Origin: a virus
Virus record (IMG/VR): IMGVR_UViG_3300025576_000001
Coordinates: 1-64,000 of that record
Direction: 5' to 3' (one strand)
DNA: 64,000 bases
A program made the translations under genes and the position numbers. The notes below the pieces were generated by a model. The model saw only the letters and a program-made list of their open reading frames with translations. It was not told the DNA's origin and searched no databases. Every line of letters begins with the position of its first letter. The stretch's first letter is position 1. Below, piece by piece: positions 23,228 through 31,610 of this stretch.

Positions 23228-23622
23228 TGTCGATCCCATCGTTCGTCAAGCACTCGGGGGTCGCGGTCAGCCAGGACTGCTCGGGCGGCAACTTCGGCAT
23301 CGGCCCAATCGACACCAGCTTCGGCATCACGTGCGCGGCGCAAAAGAGCGGGCAGGACGACGTCGTGAACGCCACCAGCGGGTCGCCCCTGGTGCTCCCA
23401 CTGGAGAATGTCGCGAAGGTGCGGGTCCTCATCATCGCCGTCTCGGGCAACAGCGTGACGCTGCAACTGACGAGCGCCGCGGGCAACAACCAGGCGATCC
23501 CACTGAGCAGCGGCGGTATGCAGATTCACTTCGCGCCGACGGTGGGTGACGAGTTCACCGCCATTTCGATTGTCGGCAATGGCGCGACCGTCAATTACTT
23601 CATCGCGGGGGACCTGTCCTGA
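23227..23622 (+). CDS. Beta-rich structural protein, 131 aa
   Basis: 131 residues with alternating strands (VRVLIIAVSGNSVTLQLTSA, MQIHFAPTVGDEFTAISIVG) and no charged helices, as in small head-decoration or neck proteins. Coupled at both ends by overlapping start and stop codons. Exact role unknown. Confidence 0.5.
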   Translation: MSIPSFVKHSGVAVSQDCSGGNFGIGPIDTSFGITCAAQKSGQDDVVNATSGSPLVLPLENVAKVRVLIIAVSGNSVTLQLTSAAGNNQAIPLSSGGMQIHFAPTVGDEFTAISIVGNGATVNYFIAGDLS

Positions 23623-24215
23623 TGCTGGCCGACCGCACGACCCCGAGCGACCCGCTGGCCGAAGCGCCGGCTCTGTCGGGGCAAGTGCATCCGGTGCCGG
23701 CCGGTCGGCGGACCCTCATGGAGTCGCTGGTGCCGGCAGTCGATCGCGCCCGTCAGACTCGCAACGACTTGGGGCTCGCGCCGTATCGCGTGTTCCTGGT
23801 TCACTGGCGCTGGCCCGGCAAGCGCGGCGTCGGACGGCCCGTCGAGACTTCGCGAGTCGAGATCCTGCCGACTCCCAGGGTCCAGGACATGCTCAGCACG
23901 TCCATGGGGCTGTCGGCATTCGGCATCACGGAAGCCGGCGGTCTGTTCGTCGATCGCATCAGCCCGCGATTCAGCGAAGCGGACCTGCGCGGCTTGACGC
24001 CAGACCTTCTGGACCCGGTGCGCCCGCAGACGATGAGCGGTCACGCCGAGTTCTTCTGGGAGGTGCGGGAGAGTCGCCGGACCAATCCGCCGACGAAGCC
24101 ACGGCGCTACACCGTGAGCGGCGTCCCGATGCTGGCCAAGGGCGGTCTTCAGTGGCGCGTGAATCTGGCGAAACAGGACACGTCGTTTGAAGTCGAGCCC
24201 GAGGTGGCGTCGTGA
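23622..24215 (+). CDS. Neck-region structural protein
   Basis: 197 residues between two neck genes. Contains YRVFLVHWRWPGKRGVGRPV and EVRESRRTNPPTKPRRYTV, followed by a beta-rich end (MLAKGGLQWRVNLAKQDTS). No recognised family. Overlaps the next gene by four bases. Confidence 0.5.
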   Translation: MLADRTTPSDPLAEAPALSGQVHPVPAGRRTLMESLVPAVDRARQTRNDLGLAPYRVFLVHWRWPGKRGVGRPVETSRVEILPTPRVQDMLSTSMGLSAFGITEAGGLFVDRISPRFSEADLRGLTPDLLDPVRPQTMSGHAEFFWEVRESRRTNPPTKPRRYTVSGVPMLAKGGLQWRVNLAKQDTSFEVEPEVAS

Positions 24216-24826
24216 TTCGCACGGTCCACCTCCGGGATCTGGGCGGCTACGTGTCGCGCATCCCCAAGGAGCGCCACGCGGCGGCCGTGCGGGGAGTCCG
24301 CCGGTGTATGCGGCAGCGCGGGCGAGTCATCGTCAACGAGGAGATCAACGCCACGAAGCCCCGGCCGCCCGTCGACCGTCGCACCTACGCGAACTCCTGG
24401 GAGACGCTGGCGATCGAGAACGGTTGCCGCATCTACTCGACGGACCCCAAGGCGTCGATCGTGGACCGCGGCCGGCGCCCTGGCGCGGGCGTGAGCCGCG
24501 CCGGCATCGAGGCCCTGATGGGCTGGGTTCACCGGCATGGCATGGATACCGTGTCGGCTCCTGCCGCTCAGCGGGTCGCGCGCCAGCAGATGATGCAGCG
24601 GGCGCTGGGGATTCGCGCCATCACCAAGGCGGTCGCCAAACGTGAGCAAGTCGGCGCAGCGGCCCGTTCCATCGCCTACGCGATCGCGGGCGCCATCAAG
24701 AAGCGCGGTCTGTGGATGCCGAAGGGCCTACGGGTGTTCGAGCGCGCCAGCCGGAGGATCGTCGAAGAGTGCCGCGCGGCCGTCCACATGGCGATCGCGG
24801 GCGCCGAGTTCCAGGAGCGGCACTAA
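24212..24826 (+). CDS. HK97 gp10-like tail completion protein
   Basis: 204 residues. The layout resembles phage tail-component proteins: an N-terminal basic helix (RRCMRQRGRVIVNEEINATK), then RTYANSWETLAIENGCRIYS with TDPKASIVDRGRRPGAG, and a C-terminal helical part (GLRVFERASRRIVEECRAAV). The pattern Y-x-N-S-W...Y-S-x-D-P...VE/DRG is typical. It would cap or complete the tail for joining to the head. Confidence 0.65.
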   Translation: MIRTVHLRDLGGYVSRIPKERHAAAVRGVRRCMRQRGRVIVNEEINATKPRPPVDRRTYANSWETLAIENGCRIYSTDPKASIVDRGRRPGAGVSRAGIEALMGWVHRHGMDTVSAPAAQRVARQQMMQRALGIRAITKAVAKREQVGAAARSIAYAIAGAIKKRGLWMPKGLRVFERASRRIVEECRAAVHMAIAGAEFQERH

Positions 24827-25527
24827 TGTACGCCTCCCAATACTCGACCTCGGCCACGATGGACGTGCGGGACGCCTGCGCGCTGGCGCTCTCTCGGGTC
24901 ATCGAGCGCATCGACACTATGATCGGCGGCCAGCGCATCAAGTTCAACCACGTGTTCGACGAGTGGCCGACCACACAGGATCAGTACGACCCACCGGCCG
25001 CGTGCATCGTGGCGCCTCCCGAGTGGGAATACTCCGACAGTGGCGAGCCGAAACTGCTGGAGGACACGGTTCAAAGCGTCGTGACCGCCACGACGGATCC
25101 ACCCTCCTATGGCCTCTACAAGACCGCCGAGATGCTCGACCAGTTCGGTCTGCAGATCCGGGCGGGCTCATCGGCCATGCGGTCCATGCTGAAGTTGGCC
25201 GTCGAGGATGCCTTCCAGCTTCGCGAAGCCGCCATGTACCCCGCGGGGCAGCGGTACGGCCTGCAGTTGCCGCTCCCCGAGTATTGGGGGATGACGGCTC
25301 GGGCCTCACTGCAGAAGGGCAGCAACACCGACTCGGAAGACGCGGCCATGCGAAACCAGCGTGAGGCCAGCTTCGTGATTTCCATGCAGGCCCCCAAGGT
25401 ACAGCTCATGGCCGTCTGGCCCATGAGCATCACTGTGACCGAAAAGACCCTCACCGGCGACGGGCGACTCATCAACAGCGCCAGCATCACGCCGACCTCC
25501 ACGCCTCCCACCATGACCAGGAGCTAG
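24826..25527 (+). CDS. Tail terminator-like protein
   Basis: 233 residues starting at the ATG in TAATG. The N-terminal part has ACALALSRVIERIDTMIGGQ and a strand-rich body (LEDTVQSVVTATTDPPSYGL, ASFVISMQAPKVQLMAVWPM). Placement just before the sheath gene fits a tail terminator or completion protein. Inferred from order. Confidence 0.55.
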   Translation: MYASQYSTSATMDVRDACALALSRVIERIDTMIGGQRIKFNHVFDEWPTTQDQYDPPAACIVAPPEWEYSDSGEPKLLEDTVQSVVTATTDPPSYGLYKTAEMLDQFGLQIRAGSSAMRSMLKLAVEDAFQLREAAMYPAGQRYGLQLPLPEYWGMTARASLQKGSNTDSEDAAMRNQREASFVISMQAPKVQLMAVWPMSITVTEKTLTGDGRLINSASITPTSTPPTMTRS

Positions 25528-25531
25528 TCCC

Positions 25532-27382
25532 ATGTTCATTTACCGCACGACCACGATGCCGACCCTCGCGAAGCTCATGGAATTGGAGCGGATCGTCGCC
25601 ATCGACGGCGCGGGTCCCAACCAGCCCGTCAGTGGCGGAACCGTTCGGGCCGTCGTGGTGGGGGAGTGTCTTCAGGGTCCGTTCGTCCCCACGGTCGTGA
25701 ACGCCCCGAGCGACATCACCAACTACTTCGTCGGCAACCCCGACAACTTCGACATCATCAGCCAGAGCGGGTTCGACCCGACGACGGCCGTGCAGGACGG
25801 TTCCGGCGTGGCGTTCGACGGGAACCTCTGGGCAGAACTGAAGGGCAAGACGTTCAGTGGACTGGTGATCCAGCGCGTCGACTGCGACATGGTCCAGGGC
25901 GATTCGTCGACCACCAAGGCGTACATGGCGTTCACCGTCACGGTGGCATCTGCTGACCAGGTGGCGACGGGCGGGACATACGGTTCGACCAACAAGGAGA
26001 TCGTGATTCCGTCGGGCACGCGGTTCGGCAACGCCGCCCTCGGGAGCGCGGCCGAAATCGTCGCGCTGTCGCAACAGATCACGATTCCAGCCGGGACCCC
26101 CCTCACGGCCGCGAACGTCATCGCCTGCGCCATCAGTTTCACGCAAGACCCGGCGAGTGCCCAGCTCACCTACGTGACCAGCGGAGCCACGACGGGCGCC
26201 ACGGCGTTCTACGTGAAGGGCACGGCGGCGGCATCGGCCGTCATCACGACCGCCATCGACACCACGATCCCGGGTGTCCAGTCGACCATTTCGGCCAGTG
26301 GGGTCAGCACCATCGGACTCGCCGGAACCGGCGTTGCGGCCCACGCGCCCGCGGGCGGCGGCGCGGCCCCGAGTCCCGACACGCTCGCGAACCGCATCAC
26401 CCTCAACTACGCGGCGGCCATCACCAAGACGTTGCCGGGTGTTCTCGCGACCAACGACATCGTGGCGATCTGGTCGGCGCGCAACTACCAGACCAACGGC
26501 TTGACTCCCGACGGCGCCAAGACGATGCGGTTGAACCTCTGGAACAATGCGATTCAGTCCAGCACGGTCGGACGCGGGCGCGTCGCCTGCGTGACCTCGG
26601 CCCCGGCGACCAGCAGCACCAGCACCGAGCAGACGACCGTGAAGGGCGTCTACGAGGGCCTGGTGGCGAACGACGTCATCACGGGCGCCGACGCCGACCG
26701 CTACTGGCTCAGTGGTCCCTACGTCCAGGTCTTCAGCACCGAACTGAACGCCGACATCGTCATCAGTGTCTGCGGCAGCCGGGCCTGCATGAAGGTCAAT
26801 CTGGCGAACAACGGTCAGTCCGAATACCAGACCAGCGTGGGCAGCCCCGAGAACGCCAGCATCCAAGCCGTCGACGCTCAGGAGCCTTGCTTCGCCGCCA
26901 ACCCCATGCAGGACGCGGACTTCGTCGCCATGAAGGCGGCTGGGGTCGCGTGGTTCGGGCAGGATCGCGTTGCCGGCTGGTGGTTCTACAGCGGCGTCAC
27001 CGCGGCGAACCCGATCACCTACGAGAACCGCGTCTCCGACAACCGCCGCAGCTTCGCGGACGAGATCCAGGACATGATCTTCGGGCTGGGCACGCCCTAC
27101 TCGAAGAAGCCCGGTACTCCGCAGCGGGCCGACTCCTACATGCAGGACATCACGACCTACGTGGACAACCTCGTGAATCCACCGGTCGGCGACAGCCGCG
27201 CGATGGCGGCGCAGGTGCTCGACGGCGCAGCAGCGGGCAACAGCCAGGATCTCAACTCCCACGGCGTCTATCTGTTCGAGGCCGACGTGACGATGTACGG
27301 CGATATGAACGCCATCGTCATCAAGACCATGATCGGCCCGAACGTCATCATCAGCCAGGCCACCTCGACGGCCGGCACGTAA
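25532..27382 (+). CDS. Tail sheath protein
   Basis: 616 residues, the largest protein before the tube. The N-terminal block GTVRAVVVGECLQGPFVPTV followed by NAPSDITNYFVGNPDNF is the usual start of contractile sheath proteins. The C-terminal part has SRAMAAQVLDGAAAGNSQDL and a long strand-helix end, as in sheath core domains. The tube gene follows directly. It marks the phage as having a contractile tail. A Thr/Ala/Gly-rich middle insertion (residues about 200-300) is present. Confidence 0.8.
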   Translation: MFIYRTTTMPTLAKLMELERIVAIDGAGPNQPVSGGTVRAVVVGECLQGPFVPTVVNAPSDITNYFVGNPDNFDIISQSGFDPTTAVQDGSGVAFDGNLWAELKGKTFSGLVIQRVDCDMVQGDSSTTKAYMAFTVTVASADQVATGGTYGSTNKEIVIPSGTRFGNAALGSAAEIVALSQQITIPAGTPLTAANVIACAISFTQDPASAQLTYVTSGATTGATAFYVKGTAAASAVITTAIDTTIPGVQSTISASGVSTIGLAGTGVAAHAPAGGGAAPSPDTLANRITLNYAAAITKTLPGVLATNDIVAIWSARNYQTNGLTPDGAKTMRLNLWNNAIQSSTVGRGRVACVTSAPATSSTSTEQTTVKGVYEGLVANDVITGADADRYWLSGPYVQVFSTELNADIVISVCGSRACMKVNLANNGQSEYQTSVGSPENASIQAVDAQEPCFAANPMQDADFVAMKAAGVAWFGQDRVAGWWFYSGVTAANPITYENRVSDNRRSFADEIQDMIFGLGTPYSKKPGTPQRADSYMQDITTYVDNLVNPPVGDSRAMAAQVLDGAAAGNSQDLNSHGVYLFEADVTMYGDMNAIVIKTMIGPNVIISQATSTAGT

Positions 27383-27391
27383 GGAGCGACC

Positions 27392-27838
27392 ATGTCGTCT
27401 GACTACCGAGTTCTAGGCCGAGACACCAACATCCGGGTCACTCAGAGCGGGATCCTCCTGACTGAGATCACCGCCATCAAGAACCTGGACGTCGGCCCCG
27501 AGTTGACGTTGCTGTCCGAGGGCTTCCTGGGCGAGCAGGCCGAGCGCCACCGGGAAGTCTTCAAGGCGGTGGATGTCAGCTTCGTCGTCGAGCCCGAGGG
27601 TGAGTCTATCTTCCAGCTTCAAAACGCCATCTACCAGCGGGCGCGAAGCGGGCAGGCCAACGCCCTCCAGATCAACCTAGGGTACAGGATCCAGTTCCCA
27701 TCGGGCGTCATCTTCCGCATGACCCTGCCGGACCTGAAGTTCTCCGACCCCGGCAAGCTCGCGAACGCGGGCCGCGAGTCGTTCCTCGCCATGAGCTTCG
27801 CGGGCAAGACCGACCGCTACATCCCGAATTTTACGTAA
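27392..27838 (+). CDS. Tail tube protein
   Basis: 148 residues directly after the sheath gene. Strand-rich with IRVTQSGILLTEITAIKNLD and VSFVVEPEGESIFQLQNAIY; the end (SFLAMSFAGKTDRYIPNFT) is typical for tube proteins of contractile tails. It forms the inner tube through which DNA passes. Confidence 0.75.
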   Translation: MSSDYRVLGRDTNIRVTQSGILLTEITAIKNLDVGPELTLLSEGFLGEQAERHREVFKAVDVSFVVEPEGESIFQLQNAIYQRARSGQANALQINLGYRIQFPSGVIFRMTLPDLKFSDPGKLANAGRESFLAMSFAGKTDRYIPNFT

Positions 27839-27865
27839 CCGACCCAACGACAGAGGAGGCCACCG

Positions 27866-28270
27866 ATGTCAGACAATCCGATGACCCTTGGGGCGCAGGC
27901 GGCTGCCGCCATCTCGTCCCTTCCCCGCAAGACCTGGACGATCCCGGAGTCGGCCCGCAATGGCACGACCGACCCCGGCACCATCACGCTTCGCCACTTG
28001 ACGTTTGCCGAAGAGAAGGCGGCGCTGGAAGCGCACGAGCACGGCGGTGGCAGCTATCTCCCCGAAGGAGCGATGCGCGCCCTCTGTGCCGCCGACGGCA
28101 AGCCCCTGACGTGGACCGACAATCAGATCGAGAGCTTCTTCAAATCTCTGTCACCCAAGACCCGCGACCTCGTCGAGCGTGCCTTCGGTAACTTCTGCAT
28201 CCCGAACAAGAAGGAACAGGACGATTTTTTAGCCAGCGGGACAACCGAACCGTCAGCGCAAAACTCCTAG
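27866..28270 (+). CDS. Tail assembly chaperone, short (G-like) product
   Basis: 134 residues between tube and tape measure, the fixed place for the phage tail assembly chaperone. The sequence includes LRHLTFAEEKAALEAHEHGG and KPLTWTDNQIESFFKSLSPK. Ribosomes that do not shift end at the TAG at 28268-28270. The chaperone keeps the tape measure soluble during tail assembly. Confidence 0.8.
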   Translation: MSDNPMTLGAQAAAAISSLPRKTWTIPESARNGTTDPGTITLRHLTFAEEKAALEAHEHGGGSYLPEGAMRALCAADGKPLTWTDNQIESFFKSLSPKTRDLVERAFGNFCIPNKKEQDDFLASGTTEPSAQNS

Positions 28271-28419
28271 ACTCACTGTGGGACGACGTCGTCTACATAG
28301 CTCGATACGGACACCAACCCTTCAGCGAAATAGTCAGCCGACCGCGTTCTGAAATCACCAAGATCAAAGAAGCCCTCGGGCGGCTGGTGGACCAAGAGAA
28401 CAGCAAGCGAACCACCTAA
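27866..28419 (+). CDS. Tail assembly chaperone, frameshifted (GT-like) product
   Basis: A -1 shift at T-TTT-TTA (28225-28231) moves ribosomes into a frame that runs past the short stop to the TAA at 28417-28419. The added part has protein-like content: SAKLLDSLWDDVVYIARYGH, EITKIKEALGRLVDQENSKR. It ends seven bases before the tape measure ATG. There is no start codon of its own in the right place. This matches the G/GT scheme known from lambda and many other tailed phages, in which the minor fused product brings the tape measure and the tube subunits together. Confidence 0.85.
28225..28231 (+). promoter_or_regulatory. Slippery heptamer TTTTTTA (-1 frameshift site)
   Basis: In frame it reads (GA)T TTT TTA, the canonical X XXY YYZ form with X=T, Y=T, Z=A. 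It lies 37 bases before the zero-frame stop of the chaperone gene. Confidence 0.8.
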
Positions 28420-28425
28420 GCCAGC

Positions 28426-30288
28426 ATGTCCGACAACACGACACACGTTGAGGGTCTGGACTTCACGGTCCAGGACCACGCGACGGCGCCCGCCGAGCAC
28501 ATGGCGAAGGCGTTCGAGCGCGTTCACCACGCGGCCGAGGCGACGACCCGCAAGCTCGGCGAGATGACCCATCACGCCGCCATGTCGGGGCTGGCGATGG
28601 TGGGACTCGGGTTCGGGTTCCGCGAAGTCGCGAAGTTCGCGGGCGACGCCAATCTCGAACTCGAACACGCGGCCAAGAAGATCGCGGGTGTCCAGTTCGC
28701 GTTCAGCAATTGGAAGGCGGGGACCACCGGACAGGAGAAGTGGAACGAGTCCATGGTGGACGCCTCCCGCATCCTGGCGAAGCTGGAGCCCGCCGAGTCC
28801 AGACTGAAGATGACCAGAGCCGATCTGGCCGAGATCTACAAGTCTCAGGCGATGATGTCGGAGCGGTATCGCCAGAGCGAGGCCCAGCAGCTCGACCTGA
28901 CGGAGAAGCTGGGCGCCACGCAGAAGGTGCTGGGCATCAACGCCGAGGCGGCCGGCGACATGATCGGCCGTGCGGCCATGACGGGCGCCATCCCACTGCG
29001 CAGTCAACTCGGTCGCTATCTGGCGGCCAGTGTCGGCGATCTCAAGAAGTTCAGGCACGAGTCGGAGGCGCTACGGTTCGAGAAGCTCAAGAAGGCGCTG
29101 GGCGACATGCTGCCGGCGGCGGCCGGGATGGGGAAGGGGATCGAGGGCAGCATGTTCGACGCCAAGAAGGCCCTGAACGACTTGACCCGCGACCTGACGG
29201 GGCCGGTATTCCAGCAGGTCACGAAGGACGTGGCCGAGTGGGCGCACAAACTGGCAGAGGTGCGGGAGAACGGCCAGAGCGCGGCGGCCGAATGGGGCGG
29301 GAAGCTCGTGACGGCGTTTGGCTACCTGAAGGACGCGACGGTGTTCATCGCCGACCACTGGAAGACCATCGCGGGCATCTGGGTCGCGACGAAGCTCACT
29401 GGGGGGCTACAGGGGCTCTCGACGAAATTCGGCGCGGCGGGAGCAGCGGCGGGCGGCGCAAGCGCGACCGGCACAATGAACGTCTCGGCCGGCGTCGTGA
29501 ACGTGTCGGGTGGCGCCGCCGCGGCCCTGGGCGGGACGACGGCCGCGGCCATCGGCGACAAGCTGAAGCCAGGACTCGCCAGCACGGTGGGGAAGCTGGC
29601 GGGCTTTGCCGCGAAGGCCGGCATGGTCACGGAAGCGCTTGGCGGGCTCTATCTGGGGCTCCAAGCCGCCGCCACCGAGCTGGACGAGTGGCACACCAAG
29701 AGCATCAACAGGGACGCGCAGTTCGGAGAGGGCAGCGCGATCCGAGGCGGACTAGGCGCCAACGCGGCCGAGGCCATCCAGGCGTTCCGCGAGGCCGCCG
29801 ACAAGGACCTGCAGGCGGGAAGCGAAAGCCTCGCGACCGCCAAGGCCGCCAAAGCCGCCTACACGAAACTACGCGGCGTCTACGGCGCCGGGGTCATCGG
29901 CGAGGGAGGGAAGGTCAACATCGAGGCCGCCAAGGACGCCTACGGCGCGATGGACCTGGAGACGCGAAAGAAGCAACTCTCTGGCCTCGGGCTTGACATC
30001 GATAAAGCCTGGTACAACACCGACCAAGTGCAGACGGCGTTCGCCGACCGACTCGCGCAGGTGTTGGCGACACTGCTGGGGGCTGGCGCAAACGCGCCCG
30101 GCGCGACCGCCGATAGCAAGAAGAAGCTCACGGCCGCGCCCGTCACTCAGATCAACGTCGCCCACATGGAGATCACGCAAGAGTTCAAGCAGTCCGATCC
30201 CGACCGCGTCTTCCACAATGTCCCGCGTGACATCGCCGACATGCTGCGGAACCCACGCGGTAGCAACATTCCGCCGGTGCCAGGATGA
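28426..30288 (+). CDS. Tape measure protein
   Basis: 620 residues after the chaperone pair. Long helical segments (AAEATTRKLGEMTHHAAMSG...), a Gly/Ala-rich hydrophobic stretch at about 320-430 (GLQGLSTKFGAAGAAAGGAS, GGAAAALGGTTAAAIGDKL) and a soluble end. It sets tail length and is ejected ahead of DNA. At 620 residues it predicts a tail of modest length, assuming the usual rough proportionality. Confidence 0.8.
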   Translation: MSDNTTHVEGLDFTVQDHATAPAEHMAKAFERVHHAAEATTRKLGEMTHHAAMSGLAMVGLGFGFREVAKFAGDANLELEHAAKKIAGVQFAFSNWKAGTTGQEKWNESMVDASRILAKLEPAESRLKMTRADLAEIYKSQAMMSERYRQSEAQQLDLTEKLGATQKVLGINAEAAGDMIGRAAMTGAIPLRSQLGRYLAASVGDLKKFRHESEALRFEKLKKALGDMLPAAAGMGKGIEGSMFDAKKALNDLTRDLTGPVFQQVTKDVAEWAHKLAEVRENGQSAAAEWGGKLVTAFGYLKDATVFIADHWKTIAGIWVATKLTGGLQGLSTKFGAAGAAAGGASATGTMNVSAGVVNVSGGAAAALGGTTAAAIGDKLKPGLASTVGKLAGFAAKAGMVTEALGGLYLGLQAAATELDEWHTKSINRDAQFGEGSAIRGGLGANAAEAIQAFREAADKDLQAGSESLATAKAAKAAYTKLRGVYGAGVIGEGGKVNIEAAKDAYGAMDLETRKKQLSGLGLDIDKAWYNTDQVQTAFADRLAQVLATLLGAGANAPGATADSKKKLTAAPVTQINVAHMEITQEFKQSDPDRVFHNVPRDIADMLRNPRGSNIPPVPG

Positions 30289-31610
30289 CGACCTTCGCCG
30301 AACAAAACGCGCAGGGCAACGCCTCCGACCAGGACTCGACCTCGCAGGGCCACGTCCAGATCATCCCGCTCGAAGGCACGCTGCCCACCATCGACCTGTG
30401 GGCCAGCGCGTTGCCGCTCAAGGGGATGGAGTTCCCAGGCGAGCAACGAATCTCGACGGGATACTACGTCGGCAACCCGGTGGCGACGCAGCAGCTCGGC
30501 GGCCCCACGAAACCGCCCAGCACGTGGATGGGGCATTGGATGGACGTCGACCTGGGCGAAGGTGGCGCCCGCGCACTGGTGCTCCAGTTCGAGAACCTGC
30601 GGGATCTCGGGATCCCGGTCGAGGTCCGCTGGGGTGGGCGGAACCTCGCGGCCGGCGAAGACCCGGCGGTGGTTCGCCGCGGTCTCATCAAGAAGTTCAC
30701 GCCGAAGTACAATCGGCTCCAGGACGTCGAGTGGACGTGCGAGTGGGCGTGGCGAGGCGAGACCCAGCAGACGAAGCCGCCCACGTTCGCGTCCGATTCG
30801 TTCGCGACCAGCAACGACTTCTCGGCTCTCCAGGACCAACTGGTCACTACTCAGGCCGACACTGAATCGTGGATGGACGTCGCATGGGGCATCCTCGGGA
30901 CTGGTGCCAACGCGATGCTGACCGTCTCGGACGCGCTCGACGACGTGCAAAGTTCCATCGCGAGCGGCATCAACTTGATCGACGGTGCCAGCGACATGCT
31001 GTCACAGATGGCCAGCCTGCCGAGCAACATCGCCGATCGCGTGCGCGGCATCTGTGCCCGCATCATCATCGCGTGCGCGAACGGCCGCGCAGCCCTGGGG
31101 GAGTTCTGCGGGCTCTGGCCTGGCGTCGAGGGCATCGCGACTGGCCAGGACATCACGGCGACGGGTGCGTTCATCAACCAGCAGGCCGGGCAGGCGAAGC
31201 TGGCGATGTTTCCGCACGACGATCCGCTGGAGCACCTCGACGGGCAGACGGCACAGTACGACCTGATCCGGTCCTGGGATCTGCTGGCCCAGCAGGCTGC
31301 CACGGCCTCGGCGACCATCGCGAGCCAGCAGGTCCCGGACATTATCGCGATCGTGAGACCGGCGGCCGGGACGGACCTGCGGGATCTCGCCGTCACCTAC
31401 TACGGCAACGCGGACGACTGGATAGCGATCGCCGACTACAATGACCTCGACAGCTCGGAGGTGCCCGCGACCGCGTCCGGTCCTAGCGACGACGGAGCGC
31501 CGCCAATCTACATTCCTCGCCTGACGAGCGACGTGGCGCTGCTCAATGATCTGTGGGGCGACAGCGGCACCACGACTTCTACATCCGGCTCGGGGGTGCC
31601 GTCGTCGTGA
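30285..31610 (+). CDS. Baseplate/tail hub protein with LysM-like domain
   Basis: 441 residues. The C-terminal block IAIVRPAAGTDLRDLAVTYY followed by GNADDWIAIADYNDL is a LysM-like peptidoglycan-binding unit, as found in phage baseplate proteins that follow the tape measure. The N-terminal part is strand-rich (HVQIIPLEGTLPTIDLWASA). It probably anchors the hub and may contact the cell wall. It shares overlapping codons with both neighbours. Confidence 0.7.
   Translation: MTTFAEQNAQGNASDQDSTSQGHVQIIPLEGTLPTIDLWASALPLKGMEFPGEQRISTGYYVGNPVATQQLGGPTKPPSTWMGHWMDVDLGEGGARALVLQFENLRDLGIPVEVRWGGRNLAAGEDPAVVRRGLIKKFTPKYNRLQDVEWTCEWAWRGETQQTKPPTFASDSFATSNDFSALQDQLVTTQADTESWMDVAWGILGTGANAMLTVSDALDDVQSSIASGINLIDGASDMLSQMASLPSNIADRVRGICARIIIACANGRAALGEFCGLWPGVEGIATGQDITATGAFINQQAGQAKLAMFPHDDPLEHLDGQTAQYDLIRSWDLLAQQAATASATIASQQVPDIIAIVRPAAGTDLRDLAVTYYGNADDWIAIADYNDLDSSEVPATASGPSDDGAPPIYIPRLTSDVALLNDLWGDSGTTTSTSGSGVPSS

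Noticed and set aside
25487-27262. Long minus-strand frame across the sheath gene
   Set aside because: Shadow of the sheath gene with repeated Arg/Gly/Asp runs and no domain.
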